Made by a program: the position numbers and the translations under genes
NCBI RefSeq assembly: GCF_029784165.1
Contig: NC_073696.1
Coordinates: 115,994,991-116,058,990, forward strand
From: Wyeomyia smithii
Lineage: Eukaryota > Arthropoda > Insecta > Diptera > Culicidae
Direction of reading: 5' to 3'
Length of the DNA stretch: 64,000 bases
Shown: in pieces, positions 11,911 through 24,323 of the stretch
How the letters are laid out: each line of letters begins with the position of its first letter
Numbering within the stretch: the first letter of the stretch is position 1
The notes under the pieces: model-generated
Told to the model about the DNA's origin: nothing
Databases searched by the model: none
What the model saw: the letters and a program-made list of their open reading frames with translations, nothing else

Positions 11911-14575
11911 TTGCCTTTCTCCTAGAAAGGTATAGCAATCACTTGCAAAACCGAAAGTATAAAAGTGCTCCAAAGGGCCGAATGGCATATATCAATCGAC
12001 TCAGTTCGACGAGCTGAGCATTTTCTGTATGTGTGTGTGTATGTGTGTGTGTGTATGTGCAGATTTTTATTCTCACTCACTTTTCTCAGAGATGGCTGGA
12101 CCGTTTTTCATGAAATTAATTGCAAATGAAAGGTCTTATTGCCCAATAAGACCCTATTGAATTTTATTGTGATCGGATTTTGAGTTTAGAGGTTATGTTT
12201 AAAAACGTGAAAATCATGAAACATCAATATCTCAGAAACTACACAACCGATTTGGTCTCAAAAGAACGGGCTACCTAGAAAACCCTTAAGTTTAGAATTT
12301 CATAAAAATTGAACTTGTGGTTCAAAAGTTATGACAAGAAACGTGTTCTGAAGACTGTTTAATCTCACTCATGTTTCTCAGAGATGGCTGTACCGATTTT
12401 CATAAAATCAGTGTCAAATGGAAGGTCTAATTGCCCCATAAGACCCTATTGATTTGTTTTGCAGTCGGACTATTACTTTGCCTGTTGGACTCACTCACTT
12501 TTCTCAGAGATGGCCGACCCGATTTCCACGAAATTAGTGTCAAATGGATGGTCTAGCTGCCTCAGAAGACCCTATTGAATTTTACTGTAATCGAACTGTA
12601 ACTTCATTTGTAATGTGCCGACTTGTGAAAATCACGAAACTTCATTATCTCAGAAACTACACAACCGATTTGATTATTATTATCAGATGAGCGGGCTAGT
12701 TAAGGGTTAACTGATGAATTATGATTGAACACGTGGTTTCAAAGTTTGGCTGCCCTACACGTTCCCATTTCATTTGATTATAATCGAACTTAAGTAACCG
12801 TTATGTATTAAATTGTTAATAAAACAATGAAAGTCTATTATCTCAAAGGTTACATGACTTATTTGAACATAATTAGTGTCATATGAACGAGTCATCTCTC
12901 AAACTTACAAATAACAAACTTCCTAACAATTTGATATTTGTCTCAAAAGTTATGGAAAGAAGAGCAATTCGAAGACTATTTGAAACTATACCTGCTTTGA
13001 TCGATATATGTGGCCTCAACATAATTTAAATGTGGTGTCGTACTATTTGAACGTTCCAAGTTCATTGATTCCTTGCGGTTTGTTTGAAGTCTGCAAATGC
13101 ACGACGAATCGGCCATAGGATATGATCAAAGTCAAAAGACAAATCGTTTGAAATGATTTGTTTTATCGAAATGACAACATCCTCGACTTTTGGCTTCTGT
13201 ACATCGCCCTAATTCTGAATATATTCATATTGGGTGGTATTCGGTCATTTTCAGCAAATTTTCTGGCATCAATCTGACACCGGAAATACTCATATTGGGA
13301 GGTATTTAGTTATTTTGGTTGTTTTCCAGAAACTAACAGTGGTCGTATTTAAATTCAAAATGGTGTCAAGGGTCAATGTTTGATTCCTATGCATCATCTC
13401 GATTACAGAAATATCCATGTTGAGTATTATTTGGTCATTTTCGGCTGTTTCCTATAAGTTGCCATTTAGCGATTCAAAATGGTGCCTGAGGTCAATTGTT
13501 AGCTCATTGCATCATTCCGGAAGTCGCCATCTTGGATTTCGAAATGGTATTTAAGATAATTTCTGGCCTCTGAGCGTCATTCTGGTTGAAGAAACACTCA
13601 CATTGGGTGTAATTCGATCATTTTCCGCTGTTTCCCAGGAACCGGAAGTCGCCAACCTAGAATCCAAAATAGGGTCTTTGAACGATTTCGGCTGCTGTGT
13701 ATCATTCTAGATCCGGAGATACTCATGTTAGACGAAATTCGGCCATTTCTGGCTGTTTTCCAGAAACCACAAGTTGCCATCATACAATTCATAATGGTGT
13801 CTGAAGTCGATCTGTGGCTCCAGTGCATCATTACGATTCCGAAAATACCCCCCTTTTTGGGTGGTATTTGGTCGTTTGCCGCTGTTTTTCCGATACCGGA
13901 AGTCGCCATCTTAGAATTCAAAATGGTATCTGTGGTCAAACTTTGCTCCTGTGTATCTTTCTTTATCCGTATATTATTATATTGGGTGGAAATCGTCCAG
14001 TTTTGGCTGTTTTCCAGAAACCGGAAGTTGCTATCTTACAATCCAAAATGTTGCCTGAGGTCGATTATGGAACATATTTGTTACCACTAAAAACATTTAC
14101 CGGCCAAATATGGTTCCATATAGTTGATTAGTTCGCGAGATGTGCAGAAATTTGTGCAGAAACATGTGCTTCCATAAGAGGGAGGGGCGTCGAACCATTA
14201 TGGACATATTTATTACCCTTTAAAACATCCACATGCCGAATTCGGTTTCATTTGCTTGGTTTGTTCTTGAGTTGTGCAGAAATTTATGTTTCATTTTTAT
14301 TGGACCCCTCCTTCCCAGAAGAGCGAGGGGTCTCAAAGTATCATAGGAACCTTTATCGGGACCAAAAACTCCTACATAGAAATTTTCACGTCGATCGGTT
14401 CGGTAGTTTTCGAACCTATATGGATCAAACAGACAGACAAACCGGACTGCATTTTTATATGTATAGATTACAACATCAATATTTTAGAACCTGTGTAATG
14501 TAAATCTATTTTTACAAATAAAAGTTTGAATGAGAAAGGCTGGGTCTGACCGCTAGGTGGATTAATTTAGGTTTT
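11911..14575 (+). mobile_element. Repeat family A, copy 1
   Basis: The left end has a small hairpin, CCTTTCT-cct-AGAAAGG (11914-11930), then GCACTTG-type sequence and a TG microsatellite (about 12030-12060). Block alpha follows: three units beginning CTCACTCA.TTTTCTCAGAGATGG (12071, 12364, 12489). Block beta has about seven diverged units of about 120 bp, each with a CATATTGGGTGG-like motif and a GGAAGTCGCCATC-like motif (13200-14060). Block gamma has units with TTGTTACCACTAAAAACATT (14068, 14200). The right end is at 14474-14575. There is no transposase or RT, and ORFs in it are chance readings of repeat units. The class is unknown. Confidence 0.75.
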
Positions 14576-14582
14576 TTGATTT

Positions 14583-16490
14583 GATTTCTGCCCATAGTGA
14601 TGTCGATATTTTCGCAGTGCTGATTATAGTGACGCATCATGCGATTTATTGGGCCATTTTTTGAGTAGTTAGTTTTCCGTTCCGAGTTTTCCGGAAATAT
14701 TTTACGATTTCTTAATTGACGACTGGGTGCATAAAAATTTAGTTGCGATAATAATTTAGAAGATTGCACGCGTTGAGAAATAATGTCATTGATAAAATAA
14801 AGCATTGAAAGTTCGCGGCGTTCTTTAAGTGCTTGTATGTCTATAAGCATGCAGCGTGCTTCATATGATGGTAAGGGAAATGCTGTCCAATTCAGCTTAC
14901 GAAGTGCGTACAAAAGGAATTGTTTTTGGACAGATTCAATGCGTTCTTCATGTGTGACAATATATGGACTCCATACAATGCTACAATATTCCAGGATTGG
15001 TCGGACGTATGTAATATATAATTGTTTGATTGTATATGGGGCTTGAAAATTGTGGCCGAAGCGTTTTATAAAGCCCAGCATACTATTTGCTTTGTTGATA
15101 AATGTATTATAATGTTCTATGAATGTAAGTTTGGAGTCTAAGATTACGCCAAAGTCCCTTACGATTTTGCATTTTTCTACTGGTTGGTTTCCTAAGAAAA
15201 TGTTTGTAGGTGGTGTTACTGTTTTTCTGCTGAATGCTATTGAATTACATTTTTTGATGTTGAGTTGCAATAGACTTTTGTTGCACCAAGTGTAGAATAC
15301 ATTAATTTCATTCTGGAATATTTCGAAGTCTTCTGCATTAATTATTTATATAAAGAGCTTCATGTCGTCAGCATATATAAGCACACGTATTGATTTGAGA
15401 AGAAAGGAAATGTCATTCACGTATAATATAAAAAGAAGAGGGCCCAGGTGAGAACCTTGAGGAACCCCGGAAGTTATTTCTATTGGGTTTGAGAAGGAAT
15501 TTTGAAAGCGGACTATTTGTGTTCTCTTTGTTAAGTATGACTGCAGCCATTCCAAGAATTTTGTTTCCATTCCGTATTTTTCGAGCTTGAAGAGCAATAA
15601 AGGTATGTCGATTCTGTCAAATGCCTTGCTAAAGTCCGTAAAAAGAGCTTCTACGTGGTTGCCGTTGTTCATTACAGTCAAAGTGAAAGTTATAAATTCC
15701 AAAAGATTTGTGGTAGTTGATCGGCCTTTATAAAAGCCGTGCTGTTGAGTTGTGATTTGGTTTTTTACTTGCTGAAAGATTTTTTCATAAATGATTGATT
15801 CAAATAATTTTGGAATGCATGAAATAATGGCAATTCCACGATAATTACAAATGTCTGATTTAGCGCCAGATTTGAAAATTGGCACTAAATATGAGGTTTT
15901 CCAGAGTTCTGGAAAAATTCCATTTTTCAGAGACATATTAAAGAGGTGTAGTAAAGGTGTAGATAGTTCTTCTGCCAAGTTTTTGAGAAAAATTGGAGCT
16001 ATTCTGTCAGGTCCAGGACCTTTCGTAGCGTCTAAGGTTTTAAGTGCGTTCTGAATATCGAATTCAGATATTTGTTTGACAGATAAAGTATTCGAAAATT
16101 CAGGAAAATACGAGAAATATTCGCGGTCGCGATCTGTTTCTTCAAATGCAGTGTATATTTCTTGAGAAAAGTGGCAAAAAGACTACATATTTCATTATTA
16201 GTTTGTCCTAATTTACTGTTAAGATGCATTCGTGATGGAAAGTTGCTACTTTTTAGTTTGGTTTTTACGTAATTGAAAAAGTTCTTAGGCAATTTTAATG
16301 GCTGCGTCAAGTTGACGGCAAATTTCTTGGTAATTTTGAAGATTTTCGCTATTGTTGTCTTTTTTGTATATTTTATGTGCTTTTTGTTTTCTATTTTTTA
16401 GGTTCTTCAATTGTGGACTAAACCACACTGGATATTTGTTGGTGTTCGTTCGAGGTTCGTTTAGAGGTAACTTCCGAAGGAGTTGAACCT
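14583..16490 (-). mobile_element. I/Jockey-type LINE, 5'-truncated, RT and C-terminal domain
   Basis: Minus-strand pieces in order are a pre-RT linker (about 16490-16032), the RT fingers and palm (15978-15346) and the C-terminal domain (15270-14583). Motifs seen are ALFTDFSKAFDRID, TSGVPQGSHLGPLLF and the catalytic YADDMKLF, followed by an in-frame stop. After the stop comes ILEYCSIVWSPY with RIESVQKQFLLYALR. The end abuts the right terminus of family A copy 1. Frame breaks before 16032 and after YADD show it is inactive. The endonuclease and ORF1 are absent. Confidence 0.75.
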
Positions 16491-16864
16491 CGATGAACCA
16501 AGAGCCCTGCAAAAGCAGTGTAACTGCGCCGAGCTCTAAGGTTCAGTATTGCCGAAGAGGCAAGTGTTGTTTAAACGATAAAAAGCAGGAGAGTGTCGAG
16601 CAATGAGTCTCGTGACGATGACTAGTTTATTAATGACGAATCGCATATGAAGAATTGCCTCCATCGCTTATGATAGGAAATTTCTTAATATTTAACGCAA
16701 ATTTGAATGATATTGCACATAACTTTCAAACGAAATCGTTGTTTACGTCAAAAGCAACTGAAATTAAAATGAGAAAATACTGCATGTGACGTGTTCAGAA
16801 CTTTCTACTTTGTAAATAGCCCTTTGGTAACCGCTATTACCTTACTTTATTTTTATGGCGACAG
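16491..16864. other. No gene recognised
   Basis: Short gap between two minus-strand LINE relics. No motif or repeat end was seen. Confidence 0.3.
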
Positions 16865-18720
16865 GTCGTTAACGACCCACTGCCGAATCCAGAATACGTC
16901 TCCACATCACTCGGTCTTGGGCTAGTCTTCTCCAATCGCCCCTAACACCTGCTGGTTGGGCGTCCTCCTCCACACCACCCATCCAACGAGTACGGAGTCT
17001 ACCACGGAGTCGCCGACTCCGTGCTCGCCGGTCGGCCTCCTCCATCGACCAACACTCATGGTCGTAGAGTACCACCGCGTCCAGCAGAGCACAAATTTCG
17101 TGCGGTCATGCATGCTGCTGGCTACGTAAACCGTTCACTTCGCGGCTGATGCCGTTGTCACACGTTACAATAGTAGCAAGGTACACACATTCATCGACTA
17201 CTTCATAGATACCCCCATCTATCTCAGTACCAAGACTCGACAAACTCCCACGCTCTCCACCAGCCACTTTATGTATTTTGGTGGAGTTGATAGTAAATCC
17301 ATTTCACGCTGCTTCCCTTTTAAAAGGCATCATTGACTCGTCCACTGTTAATATCGGCGATATCAATAGCCAAGGAGCATATGAGACTTCGAGATAGTAG
17401 TACCGCTTCTTTGCACGCCAGCACTCCGTAGTGAATCCGCCAAGGCAATGTTGAACAACAACTTACCTGAATCGTATGCCGCCTTGAAATTTATAAACAG
17501 GTGATGAGTCCGTAAGTTTACTTCTCCGAACTTGTGAAAGATTTTACGCAAAGTGAACATTTGGTCCGGTTTAGATCACCCTTCCCTGAAACCTCACCGA
17601 TACTTTCTGACAGACTTCTTGCTCGACCTTAGTCTAAGAAACAGGATGCGGAAGAGAATCTTGTAAACAGAATTGAGGCGTGTTATGCCACGATAATTAC
17701 TGCAATCAAGTGGCCCTTATTGTAGACTAGGCAAATGAATTAATCCATCCAGTCCGCTGGTGATTTGTCTTCGACCCAAACTATGAGGATGAGCCGATGG
17801 ATTTCACGTAACAGCTGCTCACTCCCGGCTTTGATAAGTTCGATTGGGAAGCCGTCCCTTCAAGATTCTTTGTGGTTTTCAATCTATTTACAAGCTTTCT
17901 CAATCTCGTCCAAGCTTTGCAAAAATACAGCTTGCCCATCCCCGAAAATTTCTCTCTTGTTCCTGTCAACGGCTTTATCCTCTTCGTCATTCAGCAACAC
18001 CTCGAAATGTTGTTTCAATCGCATGGCTACCAGTGTCTCATCGGTTATAAGGTTACTTTTCTTGCCGTTGCACATGGCAGGGATTGGCACCGTCCGGTTC
18101 CTAATTCCGTTTACCACATTATAGAAACTTCTCGTGTCGCGCTAGGAGAAGCTAACCTGCGCCTCTCACATTTCTTGACTGGCGGAGTCTCTTTTCGGCC
18201 GCTCTAGCCTCTCGAAAACTCTTCCTTGGCGAGTCACACGATTTGCTGCCATCATCGTGCGAGTACGGGCCCGGTTTTTCTCGTCCGTCACCTCTTGACA
18301 CTCCACATCGAATTACAATTTGCTTTCCCGATGACGATCTTTACACCTCTCCATATGTCTTATCGAGAAGCTCATGGAACTCCTTCTTTACATCATCAGG
18401 TTTATCGATTGTCGGTACGTTTGATCAGACTGTTCACCTCTGTCGCCGCCATTGCAGTAGATGTGGTGTTTGAAAATCATGCCCGCGATAGGATCTACCA
18501 CTCGGAATTCACATTTACCCATCTTCGGCCACCACACTTCCGCTTTTACTTTTTGCAGCTCGCTGGCTAAGATGTCCACGCTCCCCAGTCCGAATTGAAC
18601 TCTGACGTTCCACGTTCCGAGTTTTCAATCATTGTCCCTTTTCTTTCGCCTGGAACGATACCGATTGTTCCGATTCATATTACTTTCCGGATTGTTCTTA
18701 GTAGAGTACTTACGGCGGAT
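16865..18720 (-). mobile_element. Decayed single-ORF endonuclease/RT LINE (subfamily 2)
   Basis: Minus-strand fragments keep the order of one polyprotein. Endonuclease start: LGTWNVRVQFGLGSVDILAS, about 18650-18550. Linker: NLITDETLVAMRLKQHFEVLL, about 18090-17880. RT: THHLFINFKAAYDS joined by a deletion to KLLFNIALADSLRSAG, 17520-17400. Thumb/C-terminus: a YLGSLVT-like remnant near 17180, and RGRLRTRWMGGVEEDAQ to WRRLAQDRVMWRRIL, 17030-16870. The catalytic FADD region is lost. The same overall architecture is much better kept at 47717-50781, but the protein differs, so it is a separate subfamily. Confidence 0.65.
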
Positions 18721-18774
18721 ACTTAATGTAGCAAAACTTTGTTTAGATGGAATAGTTCCCTGAGGGTTGTATTG

Positions 18775-19360
18775 AATTATTAGACTAGCCTCCTACACCT
18801 TATCCGTAGCTCCAATCTAGGACCCGCTTTTCGAGCCATCCGTGTAGAAACGGATGGTGCCCGATGGTTTGGTTCTCCATTGTTCCGCATCGAGCGATCT
18901 GTGTTTATTATTCTGTATGAATTTTCTATGTTGGGCTTCGTTTGCGGTGTTAGCTTGGAATCTCTTAGATGACCTGGTAGGTCACCTTCGAGTATCGTTA
19001 TTTTTCTGGGCAGCCTTCTTCTCATGGAGATGTTTCCTTCTAGACATGTAGAAATCGTAAGCACAGCATGGCTTTCATGAGTGCATTTGGCGCTGTGTAC
19101 AAGGCATTGGTAACTGAAAGAAAGCCAGGCGTTGAACATTGTTAAGTTTTGAACGAGCTGTGGTTTATTTACCGCCGCCCTACGAGAAATGCACAGGTTA
19201 TACGGGGCTTATTGCAAGCTCATATCCCTAAAGTCTCCTTCTTGATAGCGTAGTCTAGTTGAGCTGTCCAGTTCAGCATAGCCGATGACTTCGAAGCCAA
19301 GCTGCGATAGCTTGTAGAGAAGAACGTCTACGGCCAGTGACATAGTAAGGGAGAAAAAAC
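18775..19360 (-). mobile_element. RNase H-bearing LINE fragment
   Basis: On the minus strand, YKLSQLGFEVIGYAEL (about 19316-19265) looks like the RT catalytic box usually written GYADD, here mutated. About 400 bp downstream, TIRFYTDGSKSGS (about 18860-18825) is the first RNase H motif (YTDGSK), followed at once by a stop. RT followed by RNase H on one strand fits R1-, Loa- or I-lineage elements. The segment is frameshifted throughout. Its upstream limit is unclear and may reach 20400. Confidence 0.45.
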
Positions 19361-20520
19361 TGACACACGTATCTTGCCAGAACGGTAAGCGCTTCGTCTT
19401 CTTTCTGTGTATAGACCCCCTTATTCAAGCAGGTACTCACCTCATGTATTTACATCCGGACTGGTCCAGACTGTGTGGTGTGCGTTCCTGTGTGAAATTA
19501 GGACTTCTGCGGTAAGAACAACTATATCCCGGTTAATGAATGTTGTTAAGAGAATGGTTACAATAGATCAGCTTACTGTTTGTGTTGGCTGATCCAAGAA
19601 TCTAGTGAAGGTCCGCGAAACCGCCTTCGCTTGACGGAGATACATCCAAATTCAGCATCATCATGTCTTTCGTGGGACCTAGCGGAGTACCGAAAGACGG
19701 ACGATTGTCAATAGCGGCGATGCTGAGATAGATTTTTTGTTTATCCTCAGCTCCAGGCTCCCCAATATACGACAAAAGTACTACTCGCACGTCTGGACGG
19801 ATTACGGTTAGAAGGATTGCATACACAGCTACTACTCTTGATATTTTTCAGTGAAACCTCTTCCTGAGGAAGTCTCCGAACATACCTTTCCTGCCTTCCG
19901 CATCTGTGTCAGAAAGCTTTCTGTCAAGCTGCTGCATATGTGCTTTACCATCCTTATAGTTCAGCAGGAAGGTCTATGCAGGTATGATGTTAACAGACTG
20001 TTGGTTTAGTTCCTCTTTGCAGCTCAACAGTTTTTCTAGAAACTTACCTTACACGTTTGATGAAACCGTAGTTCTAGTTTGAGAGCAGATGGAGAATTCT
20101 CTTGTTTGTGGTGTTTACACTGTCCTGAAGGGTTTAAGAAGTCAGGGCCTTCGTGTGTGATTATGATTCTTCATCCGGTATTTAGCCAGAACGGCATTGC
20201 GGACAATTTTTAACTGTTTAGGTGTAAGTAGGGGAAGCGGATCTAAGTGATAGACAAGTTTTCGGCTTCCAGCACTTTCCTGAAAGATTCTTCTGACGTT
20301 TGTCGCGGTGCAGACGGCACCGTGTATTTCAGGCTCCGAGGCTTTTCTCTGGTCAAGCTCTCAAAAATTGTTCGAATGTCAGTATTAAGTTAGTTTGTGT
20401 ATTATTTGTGTATATTGGTTTGCATTTACATTCAAGTGTTGCAACAGAACCTTGAAATCTGTTTGTTGCAAAAAAGTGAAATAAGTGATAACCAAGAAAT
20501 GATTACGAGTTTTTAGCGCT
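19361..20520. other. Intronic sequence without an assigned feature
   Basis: A 74-codon minus-strand ORF (19826-19602, ending EGGFADLH) looks protein-like in composition but matches no family I can name. It could be more of the LINE to its left. Confidence 0.25.
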
Positions 20521-20529
20521 CGCCCAAAA

Positions 20530-21330
20530 GATGCCGAGAGACATTGCCAAGGCCGTCGGATGTCATTTGACCACAGTTTATCGCATCAAAATATTTTCAC
20601 ATGGAAGTCAGGAAGTAAACATCCTCGGTTTTCACGTATGCAAAACGTGACCAAATCGATCCGTGCAAAGATTGCTAGCAACACGGTACGTTCTATAATA
20701 GGATTGCCAAGGTTGCCAACATTTCTGAGAAAACCATGCGAGGAATCATCAAAGAAAACTTGCACGCATCTTCCAGAGCTAGGTGGACGCCACCTGATCA
20801 TGGAGCGGATAAAAGAACTACGAGTGAGTCGTTCGAAGAAATGGATTTCTCGTTGAAAAAGGACAAAAAATTATACTGTTCTTGGAGTAAAATCCTGAGG
20901 AAGTAAAGTTTAAATTTCAAACCGAACATCCGACTGGTGTATCAATGTTTGGCATGGTAGCGTCCAACGGGTTGGAAATGCAGCCTTTTTTTGTCAATAC
21001 TGGTGTTAAAGTCAATACCGAAGGATATATCGGTATTTGGGAGGTCCAAGTGCTTCCCTGGGTGAAAGCCAACTTTTTTGAGGATAAATACGTTAAATAA
21101 GATTTGAAGCCTACTAGCAGCCTGGAGCTTAATCTGTTGGATTATTTGATTTAGACGTGTGTTGAAGCAAGACCCTGCAAAATATCTCATCCTTGTGTGA
21201 ACACCCTAAAGTCTAACATAGCGCGCACGAGCCGGTCAATACTGGAAGACTATTTTCGAAAGACGTGTTGTAGCTTCCGGCGTCGTTTCGAAGATGTCAT
21301 TGCTAAAAATGGAGGACACATCTAGTGAAT
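20530..21330 (+). mobile_element. maT/ITmD37E-like mariner transposase relic
   Basis: The plus strand reads, with several stops and shifts: KMPRDIAKAVGCHLTTVYRIK (helix-turn-helix), then MFGMVASNGLEMQPFF, VNTGVKVNTEGYIG and LPWVKANFFEDKYV. Next is a deletion where the QDGAPAH region should be. A degenerate LNLLDYLI and FRRRFEDVIAKNGGHI at the C-terminus follow. The order and spacing fit a Tc1/mariner transposase of the maT/ITmD37E type. It is inactive. Confidence 0.7.
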
Positions 21331-21684
21331 TTGTTGCAGAGGACCCTATAAAGATAATTAAACTCGATAACGTTGATATTATTGCCTAAATGTACTTCAA
21401 ATAATATTGAAAGAAACACCAGACATTTTCGTTTTTTTTCGCCGTACCCTGTAGCGATCCTCTAACAGTTGGATGCCAGTTTAATAGTGTTGCGCGTCAA
21501 ATCCTTCATATGAGTCGTTAGTTTCAAACTCTTATTTGAGCGGAATCACTTGCCGGAGAGCCTAAACAGTAAATAGCCGCTTGGAGCCAAATGGTAGTCC
21601 CTTGTCCTCAGATACTCTCATTACAATGAGTGTTGATGGTTTTATGTAGACTTTTAATTTCAAACGTTTAGATTCCATTATGTT

Positions 21685-21908
21685 AAACCTCATTGAATCC
21701 CAAAATAGCCGACTTCGAGTCACCACTTCGAATTTTCAAAAGCACAAGACTCGGTAATACTCATTGCGTTCCCTATGAAAATTCTATTTTATGTTTGCTT
21801 CACCACAGCAAACATAAAACAGCATTTTCACAGGGAACGCATAAACTATATCCGAGTCTTGTGTTTTCGAAAATTCGAAGTCGCCCATTTTTGGATTCAA
21901 TGAGGTTT
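21685..21908. repeat. Long hairpin (foldback MITE) next to the exon 4 acceptor
   Basis: Two arms of about 105 bp are imperfect inverted repeats, beginning AAACCTCATTGAATCC and ending GGATTCAATGAGGTTT. They meet at a 7-bp centre (TCACCAC) near 21801. It ends 57 bp before exon 4 and would fold in the pre-mRNA just upstream of the splice acceptor. Confidence 0.7.
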
Positions 21909-21965
21909 CACCTTAAAAGTATTACTTTTAATTTGGATTACTGAGCATTATTCTTTCATTTCCAG

Positions 21966-24038
21966 ATCCACTCAGTCACGATCAAACAGTTACCCCCTCC
22001 ATACATTCCAACAACCGGATCGTAATTATCTGTGCCCTACATCAGTCGGAATTCGGTACAGTTGCTACGAAATTCCCTCAACCACTTTTTTATTAGTAAC
22101 AGCAATCCTTATTCTAGCCATTGCGAACGTTGTGGACTTAACATGGACTGGCTTCCCCCACATGCTACCTGTCCAAAGTGCAACTACAAAAGCCAACCTT
22201 TTGGAACAGGAAATCTAGAACCCGCAATGCACGAAATTACTCCGAGCCGAATGAACTCCTGGATGGGTGATTTTGAATTCGCTGAACCTCAGAAAAGGCA
22301 ATCTTTGGCGGCCTCCGGTCGTTCTTTGTCACTAGAAGTGCGACCATGTCCACTTTGTCGCTTGCGTGGTGGCCGTTGTCCGGATTGTGAAAGACGTGCA
22401 TCAATAACACAGCAGGATAAAATTAATTCTACCACTCAATCGTCTACCTCAGATTCCGAAATGCTGGCCCGCAAATCCGAGGAAAGACCAAAAACGAGAC
22501 AATCATTGCGAGACCGTTTTATGGAATTACCGAAAAGGCTTAGTAAAGCGGCAAGGCTATCTCAACTTCAGAAAGTTTATGGAGACGATGCTCCTCGAAA
22601 GCAAGAAAAGTTGGGTCCTTGTTCAACCCGTAGTTCCACTGTATCTCTAAACGTAGAAGATATATTGAAAAAATCCCAAACTAAAACCAAGAAAATAATG
22701 TCCGATGGTATCCAGAGTATTGAAGTAAGAAAAGTGGGACCTGGCGTGACAGATAACCTGGATAAAGGCTGCTCTGCTCTCAGTTCAACTCAAATACGAA
22801 AAAACCAGAGAAGTTTATTGAGACAAATAAAAAAGCAAAATCGTGGGACATATTCATACCGATATGGAAATCGCTACCCTGGTATCGTAGTCGGCCATCA
22901 AGAGTGCATTCATCGTGGCAATCCTGTTCCTCCACACATGGGATGGCGATGGGACATCAAAACGCCTGGTATCGGATGTGTGCGAAAGGGTTGGCGACCA
23001 GGCGCTGTGCGAAAAACGATTAAGGAGCTAATGCAACACTTTTTAGTTAGCTACCCACTGGATAACGTTCCAGTCAGCAGAAAAGGTAAACGAAGCTCAA
23101 AGATCGATGACGATGGAACGGATAAAATTAAGCAAAAGCATACTTTGCAAATAGTGAAGCGAAATGGTGAGTATGCTATTGTGATGAATCCACTGAAAGA
23201 TTCGCAAACATTGAAAACCGCGCAAGATCCTTATCTCGCTTGTGAACCTATCCGATTCAAGCTGACAAAAGATCCGAACATGAGCAAGCTGTATCAGCTT
23301 CGTAACGCACTAAAGGTGAAGGGTTTCACGATGTGTGGCTGTTCTGAGTTTGATTCCTGCAATCATAGAAGCGAAAAAGAGAAGAAAATAATGTCAAAAG
23401 AAATGCGTAAACTTTCGAAGCGGCTTGGCCTTGCAGTGACAACCGAACTTAAAGACATACCAGCCGAGAGTGAGTCCGAGTTGGATTTGGAGTTTACTCC
23501 TCCGTCGGCGATGCTTAAGTCGGGAGTGAGAAAAGCGGATGTGGTGTGCACCGAAACTCAATACTGTGAAGAGGATTATAAAGTCCAAGTTCCAGCAGAT
23601 AAGCTGAAGTGTTATCCTGGTCAAGTGGATCCGTTGGATGTTACGAGGGTTAAGTTTGGTCGCGGGATGAATGTAACTGCTGGTAGAGATGGTAAAGCGT
23701 TTAAGGGGGGAATGGGTGGAAAGGGACAACGAGGAAGTGCAGGTGGTAAAAGTACTGGTACCGGGAAAGGAGCAGGCGCGGGTGTAGGAACAGGTTCTGG
23801 AAAAAATGTGGGTGCGGGTAAAGAAACTGGTTCAAGAAAAGGAGTAGGTGATGGCAAAGGGAATAACTTAAGCAAAGAAATTGGTGCAGGAAAAGGAGCT
23901 GGGGTTGGAAAAGATACGATTAGAGGAAAAGACATAGTTAGTGGAACGGGAAAAGGAGGTGTTGGAAAAGCAGGAACCGGAGCAGGAGGAAAGAATGGGG
24001 CTACAGTAACTGGATCAGCAAGAGCTAGAAACAAGTGA
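21966..24038 (+). CDS. CxxC-cluster protein, exons 4-5 (DUF4788/DUF4776-like)
   Basis: This is the 3' block of the gene starting at 9851. Exon 4 is 21966-22055, a 62-bp phase-2 intron follows (GTACAG...TTCTAG), and exon 5 is 22118-24038 with stop TGA. The total is about 1006 residues. Exon 5 opens with HCERCG...CPKC (Cys 369, 372, 385, 388), then CPLC...CPDC (444-457), both likely zinc sites. A basic Ser-rich linker leads to a conserved-looking core at about 607-675 containing GIVVGHQECIHRG, PPHMGWRWDI and GWRPGAVRKTI, the part resembling insect DUF4776. The last 115 residues are a Gly/Lys low-complexity tail (GKGAGAGVGTGSGK). An AATATAAA near 24081 could serve polyadenylation. Role unknown. 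Confidence 0.8.
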
Positions 24039-24323
24039 TTATATTTTGTATACTTTTTGCTATTTATTGTTTGTACACTAAAATATAAAATCAGACATTA
24101 GAAATGAAAGTGAAATTCGTTTTAAATAGAGTGACCCTTTCTTACCCATCTCATCATAATCAAAGTATACATTGGTCTCTTATTATCACGCTTGTTATGT
24201 CAAATAATGTTGACAACGAAGCAGTTTTAGTTTCGTAGTTGAAATATATATCATTAAACAGTCGAATTTCGAAGATTCCGTTGATAACTCAATGGTCTAA
24301 TCGTTTGTACACAGGCTGCAAAA

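Larger units (their letters stand above)
10975..21965 (+). other. Third intron, about 11 kb, filled with transposable elements
   Basis: The donor is AAG|GTATGT at 10975 and the acceptor TTTCCAG at 21965. Both flanking exons are phase 2 (AG|A), which restores an Arg codon and keeps the frame open. The other introns of this gene are 56-62 bp. Inside are family A copy 1, an I/Jockey LINE, an endonuclease/RT LINE, an RNase H-bearing LINE, a mariner relic and a hairpin. 10975-11910 itself holds no recognisable feature. Confidence 0.7.

Noticed and set aside
13598..14131. Several overlapping ORFs of 105-121 codons
   Set aside because: They are readings of the tandem beta units of family A on both strands, with repeat periodicity and no family motif.
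11911..14575. Family A as a Helitron
   Set aside because: There is an end hairpin, but no CTRR end, no TC start and no Rep/helicase. The class is left open.
23621..24034. 137-codon Pro-rich ORF on the minus strand
   Set aside because: It is the antisense reading of the Gly/Lys tail of the CxxC gene; the biased composition keeps that frame open by chance.
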